64,000 bases of DNA from Aphelocoma coerulescens (lineage: Eukaryota; Chordata; Aves; Passeriformes; Corvidae): the NCBI RefSeq assembly GCF_041296385.1, contig NW_027183949.1:1896501-1960500 (forward strand), given 5' to 3'. This document shows positions 1-11,274 of this stretch, in pieces. The position numbers were made by a program, and so were the translations under genes. The notes under the pieces are model-generated. The model was not told the origin of the DNA, did not search any database, and saw nothing but the letters and a program-made list of their open reading frames with translations. Every line of letters starts with the position of its first letter. Position 1 is the stretch's first letter.

Positions 1-106
1 GCTCGGGTTCCCGCTGGGACTGGGCAGCAGGCTGTGCTCTCGCTGTGGTCAGCAGCAGCGGGACGTACCTCTGGACATCCACGTCTCCTGCTGCTGGGAA
101 GAAGCA

Positions 107-520
107 ATGAAGCGAGTGCAGAAGTTCTGCTTCCTCTTTCTCCTGGTGGATTTTTTTGTTTCATTCCACACTCCAGAGGCAATTTCTGTGCTGGCCTCTG
201 GCAGCTGATTCTATTTCAAGAGCACCAGCAACAGGGCTGTGTTTGAGCGCTGTGAATGTGGCCTGTATGGCTTTCATTCTCCTCGACTTTTTGCTTATAG
301 ACCTGTGAACATTTCAAGATCTGCTAATCAGGATGCCTGCAACAAAGCATCTGAATTCCCCATCAGAAAAGCACTGTGGCTAGCACCGATCAAAAGAGGC
401 AATTGCAGTTTTTCAGATAAAATTCAAGTGGCAACCAGAAGAGGGGGAAGAGCAGCCATGATCTGTAATTCCCAAGGCAAATGCAAGAAAAGCCTCCTGC
501 TGTCACCTGAGGATGAGTGA
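107..520 (+). pseudogene. RNF128/GRAIL-like PA-domain gene, broken (copy 1)
   Basis: The frame opens with ATG at 107 and encodes a hydrophobic leader (MKRVQKFCFLFLLVDFF) that resembles a signal peptide. It then meets an in-frame TGA at 206-208 and continues open in the same frame to TGA at 518-520. The part after the stop matches the protease-associated (PA) domain of PA-TM-RING ubiquitin ligases: CECGLYG, a conserved DAC, then WLAPIKRGNCSFSDKI and GGRAAMICN. Members such as RNF128 are about 400 residues long, with a membrane segment and a RING-H2 domain after the PA domain. Neither is visible here, so only the luminal part remains. Copy 2 shares the TGA, so the break predates the duplication. 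A spliced gene whose other exons lie elsewhere is possible but unsupported. Similarity was judged by eye. Confidence 0.6.
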
Positions 521-1025
521 AACAGTGCTGGGAACAGTGCTGGAACCGGATCCTTTCTTTCTCTGAAGGTTGCATCAGGGCAGCACAGCCGGGCTCTGAG
601 GAATCAGGTCTGTTTGTGGCTGATTGTGTCTCTAGTCCAGAAATTCACCGGGAAAAACCTCTTGGGAAGCCGAGGCACAAGCAGGTGGGAAGGGGCTGGC
701 GCTGCTGCTGCTCTTGGCTGGGAGCCCCGGCTGTGCCGGTACAGGGCCCACTGCGCGGTGGCTCCTGCTGCTGCCAGAGCTGGGCGGGTCTCAGGGACCG
801 GGAATGGACACGGGGGACAGCAAAGGCTGTGGGGGGCTGCAGCGATGTTCACACATGGGCCAGCGCCAGCACAGAGCTTCAGCCCCGCAATTATCCCAGA
901 GGGAAATGCTGGGGAAAGGCTCCATTTCAGCTTTCCTTTACTCATCACTGTGAAGTGACCAAAATAAAAGGAGAACAAGCAGAGCCCGATCTCTTCTCCT
1001 TCGGAAGGAGTCCCATGCCTTGGGC

Positions 1026-1318
1026 TGTGAGAGGCCATGAGGGGCTGTGAAGGGCTGTGAGGCGCCATGAGGGCTTGTTAGGGGCTGTGAAGGGTCGTGA
1101 GGAGTCGTGAGGGGCCGTGAGGGGCCATGAGGGGCCATGAGGTGCTGTGAGGGGCCATGAGAGATTGTTAGGGGCTGTGAAGGGTCATGAGGGGCCATGA
1201 ACTGTGAGGGACTGTGAGCTGCCATGAGGGGCCCTGGGGAGCTGTGAGGGGCACCGAGGGGTCATGAGGGGCTGTGAGGGGCCTTGAGGGGCCATAAGGG
1301 TCTCTTAGAGGCTGTTGG
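1026..1318. repeat. 11-bp G-rich minisatellite (copy 1)
   Basis: About 25 head-to-tail units alternating between GGGGCTGTGAG and GGGGCCATGAG with small variations. The plus strand is strongly G-rich, with a GGGG run in nearly every unit. It passes directly into the roughly 37-bp minisatellite at about 1,320. Reading frames through it are periodicity artefacts. Confidence 0.9.
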
Positions 1319-1319
1319 A

Positions 1320-1645
1320 GGCCAGGCGCCTCATGGAACCAAGGGTCAGTTATGACACTGTGCAAGCAAGGAGATCATGGTTGACAGTACAGAACTTCAT
1401 GGAACCACAGGCCCATTGTTACACAGCAGGGCCGCAGAAGCAAGGAGATCATTGTGACACTACACAACCTCATGGAATCAAGGCGTCCATGTTACGCTAC
1501 TGAACCTCATGGAGCCAAGGGTCCATTGTGACACTGCGGACCCAAGGAGACTGTTGCTGACAGAACGAAAGTTCATGGAACCAAAAGTCCATTGTGACAT
1601 CGTGGGGCCTCATGGAAGCGTGGAGACCATTATGACACTTTGTTA
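1320..1645. repeat. About 37-bp minisatellite, block A (copy 1)
   Basis: Degenerate units of about 36-38 bp built around CTCATGGAACCAAGG followed by CCATTGTGACACTGC. This is the reverse complement of the units that make up part of the macrosatellite at the right of the window. The block ends near 1,645 in sequence with no recognisable repeat. Confidence 0.85.
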
Positions 1646-2459
1646 CTATCCGATTTACACCCAGAAGGGCAAAGAAAACAAAATCTCTGAGTATAAAAAG
1701 GAAAGAACTTTGAAGGTTCAAAATATTCCCAGAGACGAGATTAAAACCAAACGAGATTAAATGTTGGTGCCAAAAAAATGGGTATCTGTTTATCTAATGG
1801 TAAGAGAGGCAAAGAGAAAGAAGGAGAAAAGTAGAGAAGAGTTAGAAAAAGCCAAGGTTACTCTAAAAGCATAGGATAAGTCACCACCACACTGTGCTAC
1901 CTTTGTTGCTGCTGAGACAGGGTGGGGGAAGTGGAGAAGTTTTTGCCTTTTTTTTTCCTGCTGTTTGAAGCGTCTTATCTGCCTCTTCCCATCTCTGGAG
2001 CAGTTTGGCTGGAAAGCGGCGGCCCGTCCTCCGAGATGCAGGCTCCATGCTTGCAGCTGAACCTCGGTCCGCCTGGGACGAAGGAGCAGGGGTAGGGGTT
2101 GCACAGCTCACTCGGGATTTCAGTCCAGGGTGAAGGATTGGGGGGTTCTCCCCAGGCGGGCGGCGTCGGCTCCCGGAGGCCTCAGGGTGTCTCGTGGCTG
2201 GCGATGGTGGTGGTGTGGGGAAAGGCAAAGGGCAGGGATTCTACCTTTCGCTTTCGCCTCCACATTTTGCACCAGTTTTGCCTTCCTTTTTATGGGCCTC
2301 CAGGCGGGCTATGCACGGCCCGTACGGCACGTAGTTTCCAGGCGTTCAAAAGTGATTATGATAAGCAGCCATAATGACGAAGCACTTTTGAAGCCTTTCT
2401 GGTGCTGAGCAGTGATAATGACAAAGCATTTTTTGGAGCCTTTCTCCTATGATTAGGCT
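1646..2459. other. Stretch without a recognised gene (copy 1)
   Basis: No protein family, RNA gene or mobile element could be recognised here. It starts A-rich (about 1,670-1,870) and becomes GC-rich (about 2,000-2,230). It separates two blocks of the 37-bp minisatellite. The equivalent in copy 2 is 24,937-25,750. Confidence 0.5.
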
Positions 2460-3335
2460 CTTGCACACTTCAGAACCAAGGGGCCATTGTGACACCGCAG
2501 GGCCTTGTATAACCAAGGGGTCATTGTAGCACGGCAGGGCCTCGTGGAATCAAGGGGATCGCAGTGACACTGTGGGGCTCCATGAGGCCACGGGGCCATT
2601 CTGACTGTGTGGAAGCAAGGATACCATTGTTACGCTACGGGGCATCACGGAACCAAGGAGGCCATTGTGAAGCAGCGGGGGAACCCGCTGAGACTATTAT
2701 GACACTTCAAGGCCTTGTGACACCGAAGGGCCATTGTGGACCTGCAGGGCCTCGTGGAACCAATGAGACCATTGTGACATCACAGGGCCTCATGGGAGCC
2801 AGGGGCCATTGTGACACAGCCAGGCCTCATAGAACCAAGGGGCCCTTGGGACACTGCGTGGCACCATGGGGCCAAGGAGACCACTGTGACACTACAGGGC
2901 ATCACGGAACTAAGAACTACGTAACAGTAAGAGGCCCAATGGAATCAAGGGGCCATTGTGACACCACAGGGCCTCATAGAACCAAGGAAACCATTGTGAC
3001 ACTGCAAGGTCTCATGGAAGCAAAGGGCCAGTGTGACACAGCCAGGCCTTGTGGAACCAAGGGGCCACTGTGATCCTGGGGAGCCCAATAGAACCAAGGA
3101 GCCATTGTGACACTGCAGGACCTTATGGAATCATGGAGACCACTGTGACACTCTGTGACCTCATGGAACCAGTGGGCCATAGTGTTATTTTGCAGCCCCA
3201 TGGAAGCAAGGAAACCGTTTGGACACAGCAAGGCCTCATGGAAGCAAGGGGCCTTTGTGCCGCTGTAGAGCCAAGGAGACCACTGTGATATTGCTGGGCC
3301 TCAGGGGAACAAAATTGTGATGCTGCAGGGCCCCA
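2460..3335. repeat. About 37-bp minisatellite, block B (copy 1)
   Basis: Roughly two dozen degenerate units with the core GGGCCTCATGGAACCAAGG / CCATTGTGACAC, in the same orientation as block A. The translation shows an imperfect repeated peptide (GHCDTAGPHG-like) on the plus strand, an effect of unit length rather than evidence of a protein. The equivalent in copy 2 is 25,751-26,626. Confidence 0.9.
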
Positions 3336-3363
3336 AGGATCCAAAGAACATGGAACAGGACTG

Positions 3364-4480
3364 GTTGGCTTGGCCTCCTGGGGCCACCTGCCTGGTCCGG
3401 CTGACCTTGGCATGTTGAGGGTTGCTTCTCATCTGCCCCTGAAATGCTGGAGTTCCTTGCTTTCCTTTCTGTGGGAAAGAACTGTCCTTCTCCTCCAGGG
3501 ACCCATGGCTGAAATTAGGATTCTACCTCCAAATTTGATTCTATCCGAGGATTGTTCCCATGTGAAACCTGCCAGGACAGACAGCTCAGGCTGGCCTTGG
3601 CCTCTTAGGGGCCACCTCTCATCTGCCTTCAAAACACGGGGTGGGGGGCTGTGCTTTTCTTCCCATGGAAAAAAACATCTTTCAAGTCCAGCCATCCATG
3701 GCCAAAACTGGGAATCCACCTCTGAAATTCCATCTATCCAAGGAATAGCTCCCAGACAAAAGCTGCCAGGAATGTCCAGCTTCCCTTGCATTCCTGAGGG
3801 CCACCTCTCATCTGCCTTCAAAACACGGGGTGGGGGGCTGTGCTTTTCTTCCCATGGAAAAAAACGTCTTTCAAGTCCAGCCATCCATGGCCAAAACTGG
3901 GAATCCACCTCTGAAATTCCATCTATCCAAGGAATAGCTCCCAGACAAAAGCTGCCAGGAATGTCCAGCTTCCCTTGCATTCCTGAGGGCCAGCTCTCAT
4001 CTGCCTTTGAAACACTGGGGCTCCTCACTTTTCTGCCAATGGAAAAGAACTGTCCTTCTTGGCCAGACATCCATGGACAAAACTGGGATTTGGCCTCCCA
4101 AATTCCCTCTATCCAAGGATCGCTCCAAGACAAAAGCTGCCAAGACAAACAGGTCTGGCTGGCCTTGGCCTCCTTGAGCCACCACTAATCAGCCTTTGAA
4201 ACCCTGGGGCTCTGCCCTTTCCTTCCTGGGGAGAAGAGCTGTCATTCCGGTCCAGGCACCCACAGCTGAAATGGAACTCCACCTCCAAAACTCCCCATAT
4301 GTCCAAGGGTTGCTTTCAGACAGAAGCTGCAAGGACAGACAGGTCTGGCTTGCCTTGGCCTCTGGTGGCTGCCTCTCATCTGCCTTCAAAACACTGGGGT
4401 TCTGTGGTTTCCTTCCTGTAGAAAAGAACCGACCTTCTTGTCCAGGTGCCCGTGGCCTCAAGCACATGATCACTACATAG
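3364..4480. repeat. About 189-bp tandem repeat, six units (copy 1)
   Basis: Units begin near 3,419, 3,609, 3,798, 3,988, 4,177 and 4,367, each opening with a variant of CTCTCATCTGCCTTCAAAAC. Units two and three are almost identical; the outer ones are more diverged. Because 189 is a multiple of three, the same frame stays open across several units on both strands (about 3,370-4,188 plus and 3,429-4,148 minus) with a 63-residue repeat. No known domain is recognised. The period is close to bird satellites of about 190 bp, but identity with any of them could not be tested. Confidence 0.92.
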
Positions 4481-7260
4481 GGACAAAGGGGCTCTGTGCT
4501 CAGTGGAGTGGAGCCTGAGGACAGTGGAGGAGAGTCCTGGGAGGGCTTGAAGGGTGGTTTCAGAGATGGTGGATCCTTTTGACATAGTAGAGAACAGCCG
4601 GCAAAAGAAAGAATTAATGCAAAGGGCAGCTGGGGAGGTCCAGACTGGACACAAGGAGAAAGGAATTTCTCTCCCAGGGCAGTGCTGTGGTGCCACGTGT
4701 CCCCCAGAAGGAGTCTGGAGCAGCCCAAGGCTTTGCGTGCCAAGGCAGAGCCAGGCAGGCCGCAGAGCCATCAGCAAAGGAAGGGGCCGGGGAGGTGGGG
4801 CAGCCGGGGGGATGAGGACAGCCTGCAGGGACAGAGACACAGGGCACGGACACTGTAGGACAGCCTGGGCCGGAGAGGGCAGAGGGATGTGCAGAAGCTG
4901 CAAGGCCCTGACAGAGGCAACTTCTGCAGCACTTTGGCCAGGGCTGCTGTCCCTGCCCCTGGGGCCAGTTGGGAGACAAGTGACCCTTGCAGCCCTGGGG
5001 CCTCATTGCCTCTTTTTTGCTGCTCAGCAGCATGGCAGGGGCCACCCCATGGTCCTGCCCTTGGCATTGCACATGCCCACATCCCAGTGCCCCGGGAAGA
5101 GTCCCGAGCAATGAGGGAGGGACAGGATCTGCCTTTCCGGCAGCTGGGGCACTGCCTGCAGCCAGCCCGGGCACGGCACAGAGGCACAGAGGGGTTCCAT
5201 CAGTTAGGGCTGGGAAGATGCTGACAAGTGACCGGGGGAGAATCATTCCCAGCCCTTGACACAGGAAGCCTCTGGCTGCAGGACAAAGCAGCTGCAGTTC
5301 CTGAAATGATCTCCTCAAGCTGGAACATACCACTGACTGTGGATTCAGGAAGTACATTCTCTGAGTATCCCTGGTGTAGAACATGAGGACATGCTCAGGG
5401 CTTAGGCTCAGTCCAGTAATATTTCCAAGACAAGCCTTTCTATAAAGATGAAATTTCCTGAGAGTGTTTTCCGTTTCCTACTCTTGCGGAATGGGAGGGG
5501 GGGAAGTGATAAAGGAATTCTTCATTTTTAAGAGTCCCTAAGGCATGGGAAGTGTAACTTGAGTGCTCTGCAGGAGTTTCCTAAAGTGCTTTCAAGGCAC
5601 TCCTCTGCCCACGGAGAGCACCGGCATCACCTTTGCTGGACCCGCCAGGCTTAGTCTGACCTGTCCTTTCTCCCACCTGCAAACAGAACCTGTCCCCAGC
5701 CAGTGCCCTGCAAACAGGCAGGTTTCTGTAGGGCCAAGGAGAGTGCACAGAGATATGGGGTCTGTGAGTGCTGGCAGGAAGAGATCAGGCACAGGGAAAC
5801 ATCTCCAGGAGGAAGATCTTCAGCAAGCAGAGAGAAGATCAGGCAATGAGAGAAAACAAAAGGCAGAAATGTTGTGGCACGGAGAGCTTAGAGACCTCCA
5901 CAGGATGCCCTCGAGTGCAGCCCCTCCCTCTGAACAAGCCCCCTCCCCTCCTCTCTCCCTCAGCCAAGCCTCTGCCCTCAGGGCCGGGGCTCCAAGGCGT
6001 GAAGCCCCTCCTGTGCAGGCAGAGCTGCAGCAGAGCTGTGGGGCAGCTCTGCGGTCCCGGGCCCAGTTCCCTCTGCAGAGCACAGGGCCGGGAGCATCTG
6101 CCTGGCACTGGGGGGCTCTGGGAGGGGGCACAGCTGGCTCAGCTGGCTCAGGGTGACGCTGGCCCCAGTGCCCGGCTGTGGGCAATGCAGCCAGGGAAGG
6201 AGCTCCATCTCCCTACATCCAATGCCATCATTAGGACACTTGGCTTTCTTCTTGAGGATTCCCCCTAAGCTCGGAGCTTCCCTCCAGGACGCAAACAGGT
6301 CGTGTAGCATCTTTGTGTTACCTGAAAGCCCCACAGTGAGACACAGAAGTTTGATGATGGACAAAGTGCTGTTGGGTTGGTGCAATGAGCCATGTGTGTA
6401 TTTGGCTACCAATGTGGGGCTGAGACCTCGAGAAGGGGGTGGACATTTGATGGGCTGTGGTGGATCGATCTGCTCTCAGCAGTGTTGGGATGGTTTCTAA
6501 GGGAAATATGGGAGGGTGATTATCCTCTGTCTGACAAGGGTGAAAGCCCAGAGGATCTTGGAACAGGACAGAGTGACAGAGCACCTCCCCTCACTCTCCA
6601 CTCACCGCCTTGCCTCACAGAACTCGCTCTATTCTCCCCGAGGACAGCAGCAATGCTGAGTGTTTCTGACATCCAAAACCAGTCAGCCGGGGAGATGAAG
6701 AGGAGCTGTAAAAACCTCTAGAACACTTTAACAGCTTTTGCCATTCCTGTTCTTGGGCCCTGGGAGTGCCCTTGTGTTAGCTGGGGTTTCAAAGTGTAAC
6801 ACCAGGACAGGTGGCTGTCCCCCTCCCACTTCTGCACAGCAAGGCTGAATTATAAAACCCCCCGGAGCAATTGCCCTGAAACTCATGTCGCACGCAGCCA
6901 GCACCAAGCAGGGCTGCGGCTGGAGCTGAAGGAAGATCTGCTAGAAAAACAGAAGGGTGTTGTCGGTGATGGAACACGGACTTCGCCGGCCGCATGCAAA
7001 GCCAAATTTCCTCGCACGAGTCACATCTTTATATACTGTTCCAAACCCACAGTTCAGCAGCTACAAACTTCAGCTTCTAAGGTTATATGTTTTACATCTC
7101 CAAGGGCTACAGATTACCATCTCCTCGCCCAATCTCCCGTTAACTATCCTACTCTTTGTCTCGCCTCTTGCTCTTTGTCTCGCCTCCTGCCAGACGCGGC
7201 CCCGGCCCGCCCCGTCTCTCGTCTCTCGCAAGGCCCCCCCAGGCCAGCCAAAGCCGTTCT
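4481..7260. other. Long stretch without a recognised gene (copy 1)
   Basis: Several open frames exist (for example around 5,563-6,268) but none shows a known domain, a repeated motif, a signal peptide or a clear exon structure, and frames on opposite strands are equally long. The sequence is GC-rich and unique within the duplication unit. It leads towards the olfactory receptor remnant. The equivalent in copy 2 is 27,772-30,551. Confidence 0.5.
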
Positions 7261-7409
7261 CCGTGGCGACACTCTGAATCCCCATAAGGTGTCAGTGTGT
7301 GACAGGAGAAGCATTTGTGGGACATGGCTTTGATTTGGCTGAGAGCCGTTTCCCTTAAGCTGTCACTGACTTTTCTCCATGAACAGGTCCCCATGTCCAC
7401 ACACAGCCA

Positions 7410-7868
7410 ATGTCCAACAGCAGCTCCATCAGCCCCTTTCTCCTGCTGCCATTGGCAGACACGCGGCAGCTGCAGCTCCTGCACTTCAGTCTCTTCCTGG
7501 GCATCTCCCTGGCTGCCCTCCTGGGCAGCGGCCTCATCATCAGCGCCGGAGCCTGCGGCCAGCACCTGCACAGCCCCATGTTCTTCTTCCTGCTGACCCT
7601 TGCCCTCACCGACCTGGGCTCCATCTGCACCACTGTCCCCAAAGCCATGCACAATTCCATTTTGGGACACCACAACCACCTCCTACGCAGGAGGTGCTGC
7701 ACAGCCCCTTTCTCTTTCCCTTTCTCCTTCTCTCTTTCTCCTTCTCTTTCTCTTTCTCCTTCTCCTTCTCTTTCTCTTTCTCTTTCTCTTTCTCTTTCTC
7801 TTTCTCTTTCTCTTTCTCTTTCTCTTTCTCTTTCTCTTTCTCTTTCTCTTTCTCTTTCTCTTTCTCTT

Positions 7869-7901
<33 letters not shown>

Positions 7902-8694
7902 TTCTCTCTTCCTCTTCCTCTTCCTCTTCCTCTTCCTCTTCCTCTTCCTCTTCTCTCTTTCTCTCTTTCTCTCTTTCTCTCTTTCTCTCTTTCTCTCTTT
8001 CTCTCTTTCTCTCTTTTTCTCTCTTTCTCTTTCTCTCTCTGTCTTCCTCATTTCAGCGGAGTTTTCCCTCCTCGCCGCCGTCGAGTGCTACGACCGCTAC
8101 GTGTCCCTCTGCAAACCCCTGCACTACGGGACCCTCCTGGGCAGCAGAGCTTGTGCTCACATGGCAGCAGCTGCCTGGGCCAGTGGCTTTCTCAATGCTC
8201 TGCTGCACACGGCCAATACATTTTCCCTGCCCCTGTGCCAGGGCAGTGCCCTGGGCCAGTTCTTGGGTGAAATCCCACAGTTCCTCAAGCTCTCCTGCTC
8301 ACACTGCCACCTCAGGGAACTCGGGCTTGTTGTGTTTTCCATCTGTTTAACTTTTGGTTCATTTGTGTTCCTTCTTTTCTCCTATGGGCAGATCTTCAGG
8401 GCTGTGCTGAGGATCCCCTCTGAGCAGGGATGGCACAAAGCCTTTTGCACGTGCCTCCCTCACCTGGCCATGGTCTCCCTGTTCCTCAGCACTGGCTTTG
8501 TTGCCTGCTTGAAGCCCCCCTCCAGGTCCTCCCCATCCGTGGACCTGGCACTGCCAGTTCTGTACTCGGTGCTGCCTCCAGCCCTGAAGTCCCTCATCTA
8601 CAGCCTGAGGAACCAGGAGCTCAAGGATGCCCTGAGGAAAATGATGACTGGATGCTTTCCAGAAGCAAAAACCTGCCTGTTTTCAGCTCCATAG
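7410..8694 (+). pseudogene. Olfactory receptor (family 14-like), microsatellite-split (copy 1)
   Basis: Olfactory receptors are seven-transmembrane G-protein-coupled receptors of sensory cilia. ATG at 7,410 starts MSNSSSISPFLLL, and the first two membrane segments are clear, with the receptor signature PMFFFLLTLALTD. A one-base excess in the T run at 7,660-7,663 shifts the frame at about codon 84. At the start of the third membrane segment, 333 bp of pyrimidine microsatellite (7,708-8,040) is inserted. The second half resumes with CYDRYVSLCKPLHYG (the DRY motif), FSYGQIFRAVLRIP, HKAFCTCLPHL and SLIYSLRNQELKDAL, ending in TAG at 8,692-8,694. The usual NP before IY in helix 7 is KS or SL here. 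The pattern matches the expanded avian family-14 group. Frameshift and insertion make it a pseudogene. Confidence 0.9.
7708..8040. repeat. Pyrimidine microsatellite, 333 bp (copy 1)
   Basis: Almost pure C/T on the plus strand. It moves from (CTTTCT)n through (TTCCTC)n at about 7,910-7,952 to an eight-base TTTCTCTC pattern. It sits inside the olfactory receptor coding region where membrane segment 3 starts. Such a mirror-like polypyrimidine tract can form triplex DNA and is prone to slippage. The long Ser/Phe or Leu/Phe frames through it are artefacts. Confidence 0.97.
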
Positions 8695-8699
8695 GCTAA

Positions 8700-10354
8700 A
8701 GTGTAATCATTAGAGGCCCAGCCTGCCTTCTCAGGTTGTTTTGGTGGTGGTGCTTTGGGGGCTTTTTTTCTTTTCCTATGTTAATGTTGTACCCAAAAGA
8801 TTTTGTTATGCATCTTATTCCCTGTTTACAGGCTGAATGGGACTGTTGACAGGGACTGTGTCAATGAGGAGTCTGCTCTGTGTGTATTCACATGAAAGAA
8901 AGGACCCATCAGCAAGGTCTTTGTTCAAGATCCTTTGGTTGAGTCCATCCCTGAAGCTGGAGGGCAGGACCAGTTTTGCAGGGTGGGGCAGGGAAGAGTC
9001 CCAGCAGAGCAGCACAGCCAGGGAGCAGCAGAGCTTGGTCTTTTCAGAGCTCCTCTCTTATTACTTCCACTCTCTCCTTTGGAGCTGCTGTGATGGTGTA
9101 AGGCCAACAGCTCTGTGCGGGTGGTGCGAGTCCTGCTGCGTGTCACAGGCAGGGACAGGCCATGGGCACTGCTGGGACACAGCTGGGCTCCGCCACAGCA
9201 GTTCCATCAGCAAAGGGCATCTCCTGAAGGCACTGCAGGAAGGCTTTGCTCTCCCTGCACAGTCACTGTCAGGAAGAGGCCCAAGGAAGAGACTCTAAAG
9301 AGGCTGCCTGTGTTCCTTGTTCTCCCAGGGCTCAGTGGGATGAGATCAGGGTCCCAGTGTGGCCTTCAAGAGACTCAGGTGTGGTTCAGGTTTTGCTTGG
9401 TGGTGGCCAGTGCCCACCAGATGGTGAATGGTCTGTGATGAACCTTCCTGGGGCTCTGCAGCTTGTGCCAGGCCTGATGGCAGGGGAATGTTCTTCTGGA
9501 GGGACTTGGGAGCTGCCAGGAGAACGCAGGGGACCTGCAGGGACAGTGTGTGCCAGGGATCAGCCGTGAGTGGAGCTCCCTGGGCACAGGCCTGTCCAGG
9601 GTGGGCTCACCCAGAGATAAAGGACTGAATGTTTCCTGTGAGCCATGAGAGCTCTGCAGCCCCAGGGGACACAGCAGGTACAGGGAAAGGAGTCTGGGCA
9701 GCGACTCGTCTGACCCTCTGGGAACTTGCAGAGGAGGATCCAGGGCAGCCCCAGCCCATGCGCCAGCCCTGGAACAAGGCAGGCACCTCGGAGCACCCTC
9801 CATGGCCACAGCAGAGCCTGTGTGGGAGGGGGTCCGTGCAGGGAGCACCATCAGCTGCAGAGCTCTGTCTCCCAGCTTGAGCAGCACAGCCCAGCAGAGG
9901 CAGCCCATGGCCCCGGGCAGCACAGCCGCCATGCTCTGCAGAGCAGCACCCCCAGCTCGGGGGCTGTGGGCAGCAGGGCAGAGGCTACAGCAAGGGCTGC
10001 TCAGGCCAGCACAGACGTGTTCCCCTGGGAAAGGCTCTGTGGGGAGCTGGGATGGGCCAGGAGAAGAGCAGCAGCTCGTGTGTGTGCAGAGGAGCCCTGG
10101 CAAGAGGCTGCCCTGTCCCTGGGATAGCAGCAGGAGCAGCCTGAGGAGCCCCAGAGCCAACTCTCTGCTGCTGTGCTGGGCAGCGGGGCCCTGGGGCTGC
10201 AGGAGCTGCCCGAGCTGAGGATCTCCTGAGCATCCCAGACACAGAGTCACTGTCCCGCACCTCCAGTGCCTCCAGTTCCTGCTGCAGGGCCAGACAGGAC
10301 TGGGCTTCTTTGCAGGGCTGGGGCCGGGGCAGGGAGAGGAAAACAATGGACCCT
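8700..10354. other. Stretch without a recognised gene (copy 1)
   Basis: GC-rich sequence downstream of the olfactory receptor remnant. A 399-codon minus-strand frame (9,375-10,574) is open but shows no domain, is rich in Ser, Pro, Leu and Gly, and runs into minisatellite and LTR sequence, so it was not called. The equivalent in copy 2 is 31,962-33,617. Confidence 0.5.
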
Positions 10355-10359
10355 TGATT

Positions 10360-10529
10360 ATAAGACTCCCCTCCGTGTCACAATGCTCTCCATGGTTCCA
10401 CGAGGCCTTGCAGTGCCACGCTGGCCCCTTGGTTCCTTTGGGCCCCACGCTGTCACTGGGGTGCCCTTGGTTACACGAGGCCCCACGGTGTCGCAAGGCA
10501 CCTTTGGTTCTCCGAGGGCCCTCAGCGTC
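10360..10529. repeat. About 37-bp minisatellite, short inverted block (copy 1)
   Basis: Four to five degenerate units (TGTCACAATGC, CCATGGTTCCACGAGGCC, CCTTGGTTACACGAGGCC). The orientation is opposite to blocks A and B and the same as in the macrosatellite. It abuts the LTR that starts at about 10,530. The copy 2 equivalent is 33,623-33,792. Confidence 0.8.
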
Positions 10530-11130
10530 TGTTTTGCCAGTGGGCAGGGTCAGCCCCAAAGACACAGACACCAAGTTCAGGAATAGTGTAAGTTATTAGA
10601 ATGCAAAACTGCAAAGAATCACAAAAGGAGAAGCCCAGCAAAGCACCCAATCATCCCTACCAAAGATTGCCCGTAGTGATTAAGAAAGAGACAGCACCAG
10701 TTACCCTCAGGCCTTGCCATCATCCACATCCTCACATCAGCTGGGGGAAGCTGTCACAGCCAAGGACTGGAGAGCCATTCCCGCACCCTGGGAGTTCCTG
10801 CAGGTGCATCCACCTTTGCGGGCAACGAGGCTTCAACCTCGCTGTGAGAGGGCCCAGCTTTGACAGCGTTGAACAAACAAGCCGACATCACTGCTAGTGT
10901 GGGAACATCTGGTTTCATTCTCCTCTTTGGTTTCTCCCAAAGCCTGGCCAGGGCTCAAGGAGGAACCGAGGGAGTTTGATCCTAAAGCCCCAAACAAGGC
11001 CAGATGGGGCCTCGTCCAGTTTCTAAATACAGAAAGGTCAATCCGTGTTTCACCAATGAACATAGAGCATATTGCTACTAATGCTTTGTTAATGAGCAGA
11101 TACAAATAGAACATTTGGTTGGAAGGTTCA
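10530..11130 (-). repeat. LTR (3' relative to element), copy 1
   Basis: Begins TGTTTTGCCAGTGGGCAGGG and ends GGAAGGTTCA on the plus strand, so TG...CA termini are kept. It aligns along its length with 13,502-14,126, sharing the segment around CAAAGAATCACAAAAGGAGA and a later GGAACATCTGGTTTCATTCT. Confidence 0.75.
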
Positions 11131-11274
11131 TCTAGATGTCAACTTTGGCTCAGAGCCTGTTGTTCAGGCCTCAGTCAGGGCCTGTTGTTCAGGCCTCACT
11201 ACTTCAATCAGTCCTTTGACCTAGAGACGAACTGCAACCTTCATAACAATTCTTTTCATCCTACAATCTTAGAT

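Noticed and set aside
3370..4188. Possible repeat protein encoded by the 189-bp units
   Set aside because: Openness on both strands follows from a repeat length divisible by three. There is no start context, signal or known domain, so it is kept as a repeat only.
7379..8350. Long Ser/Phe/Leu/Arg-rich frames through the olfactory receptor region
   Set aside because: They are translations of the C/T microsatellite in various frames. Only the receptor halves on either side are meaningful.
9375..10574. A 399-codon minus-strand open frame
   Set aside because: No recognisable domain, Ser/Pro/Leu/Gly-rich composition from GC-rich non-coding sequence, equally long frames on the other strand, and it runs into minisatellite and LTR.
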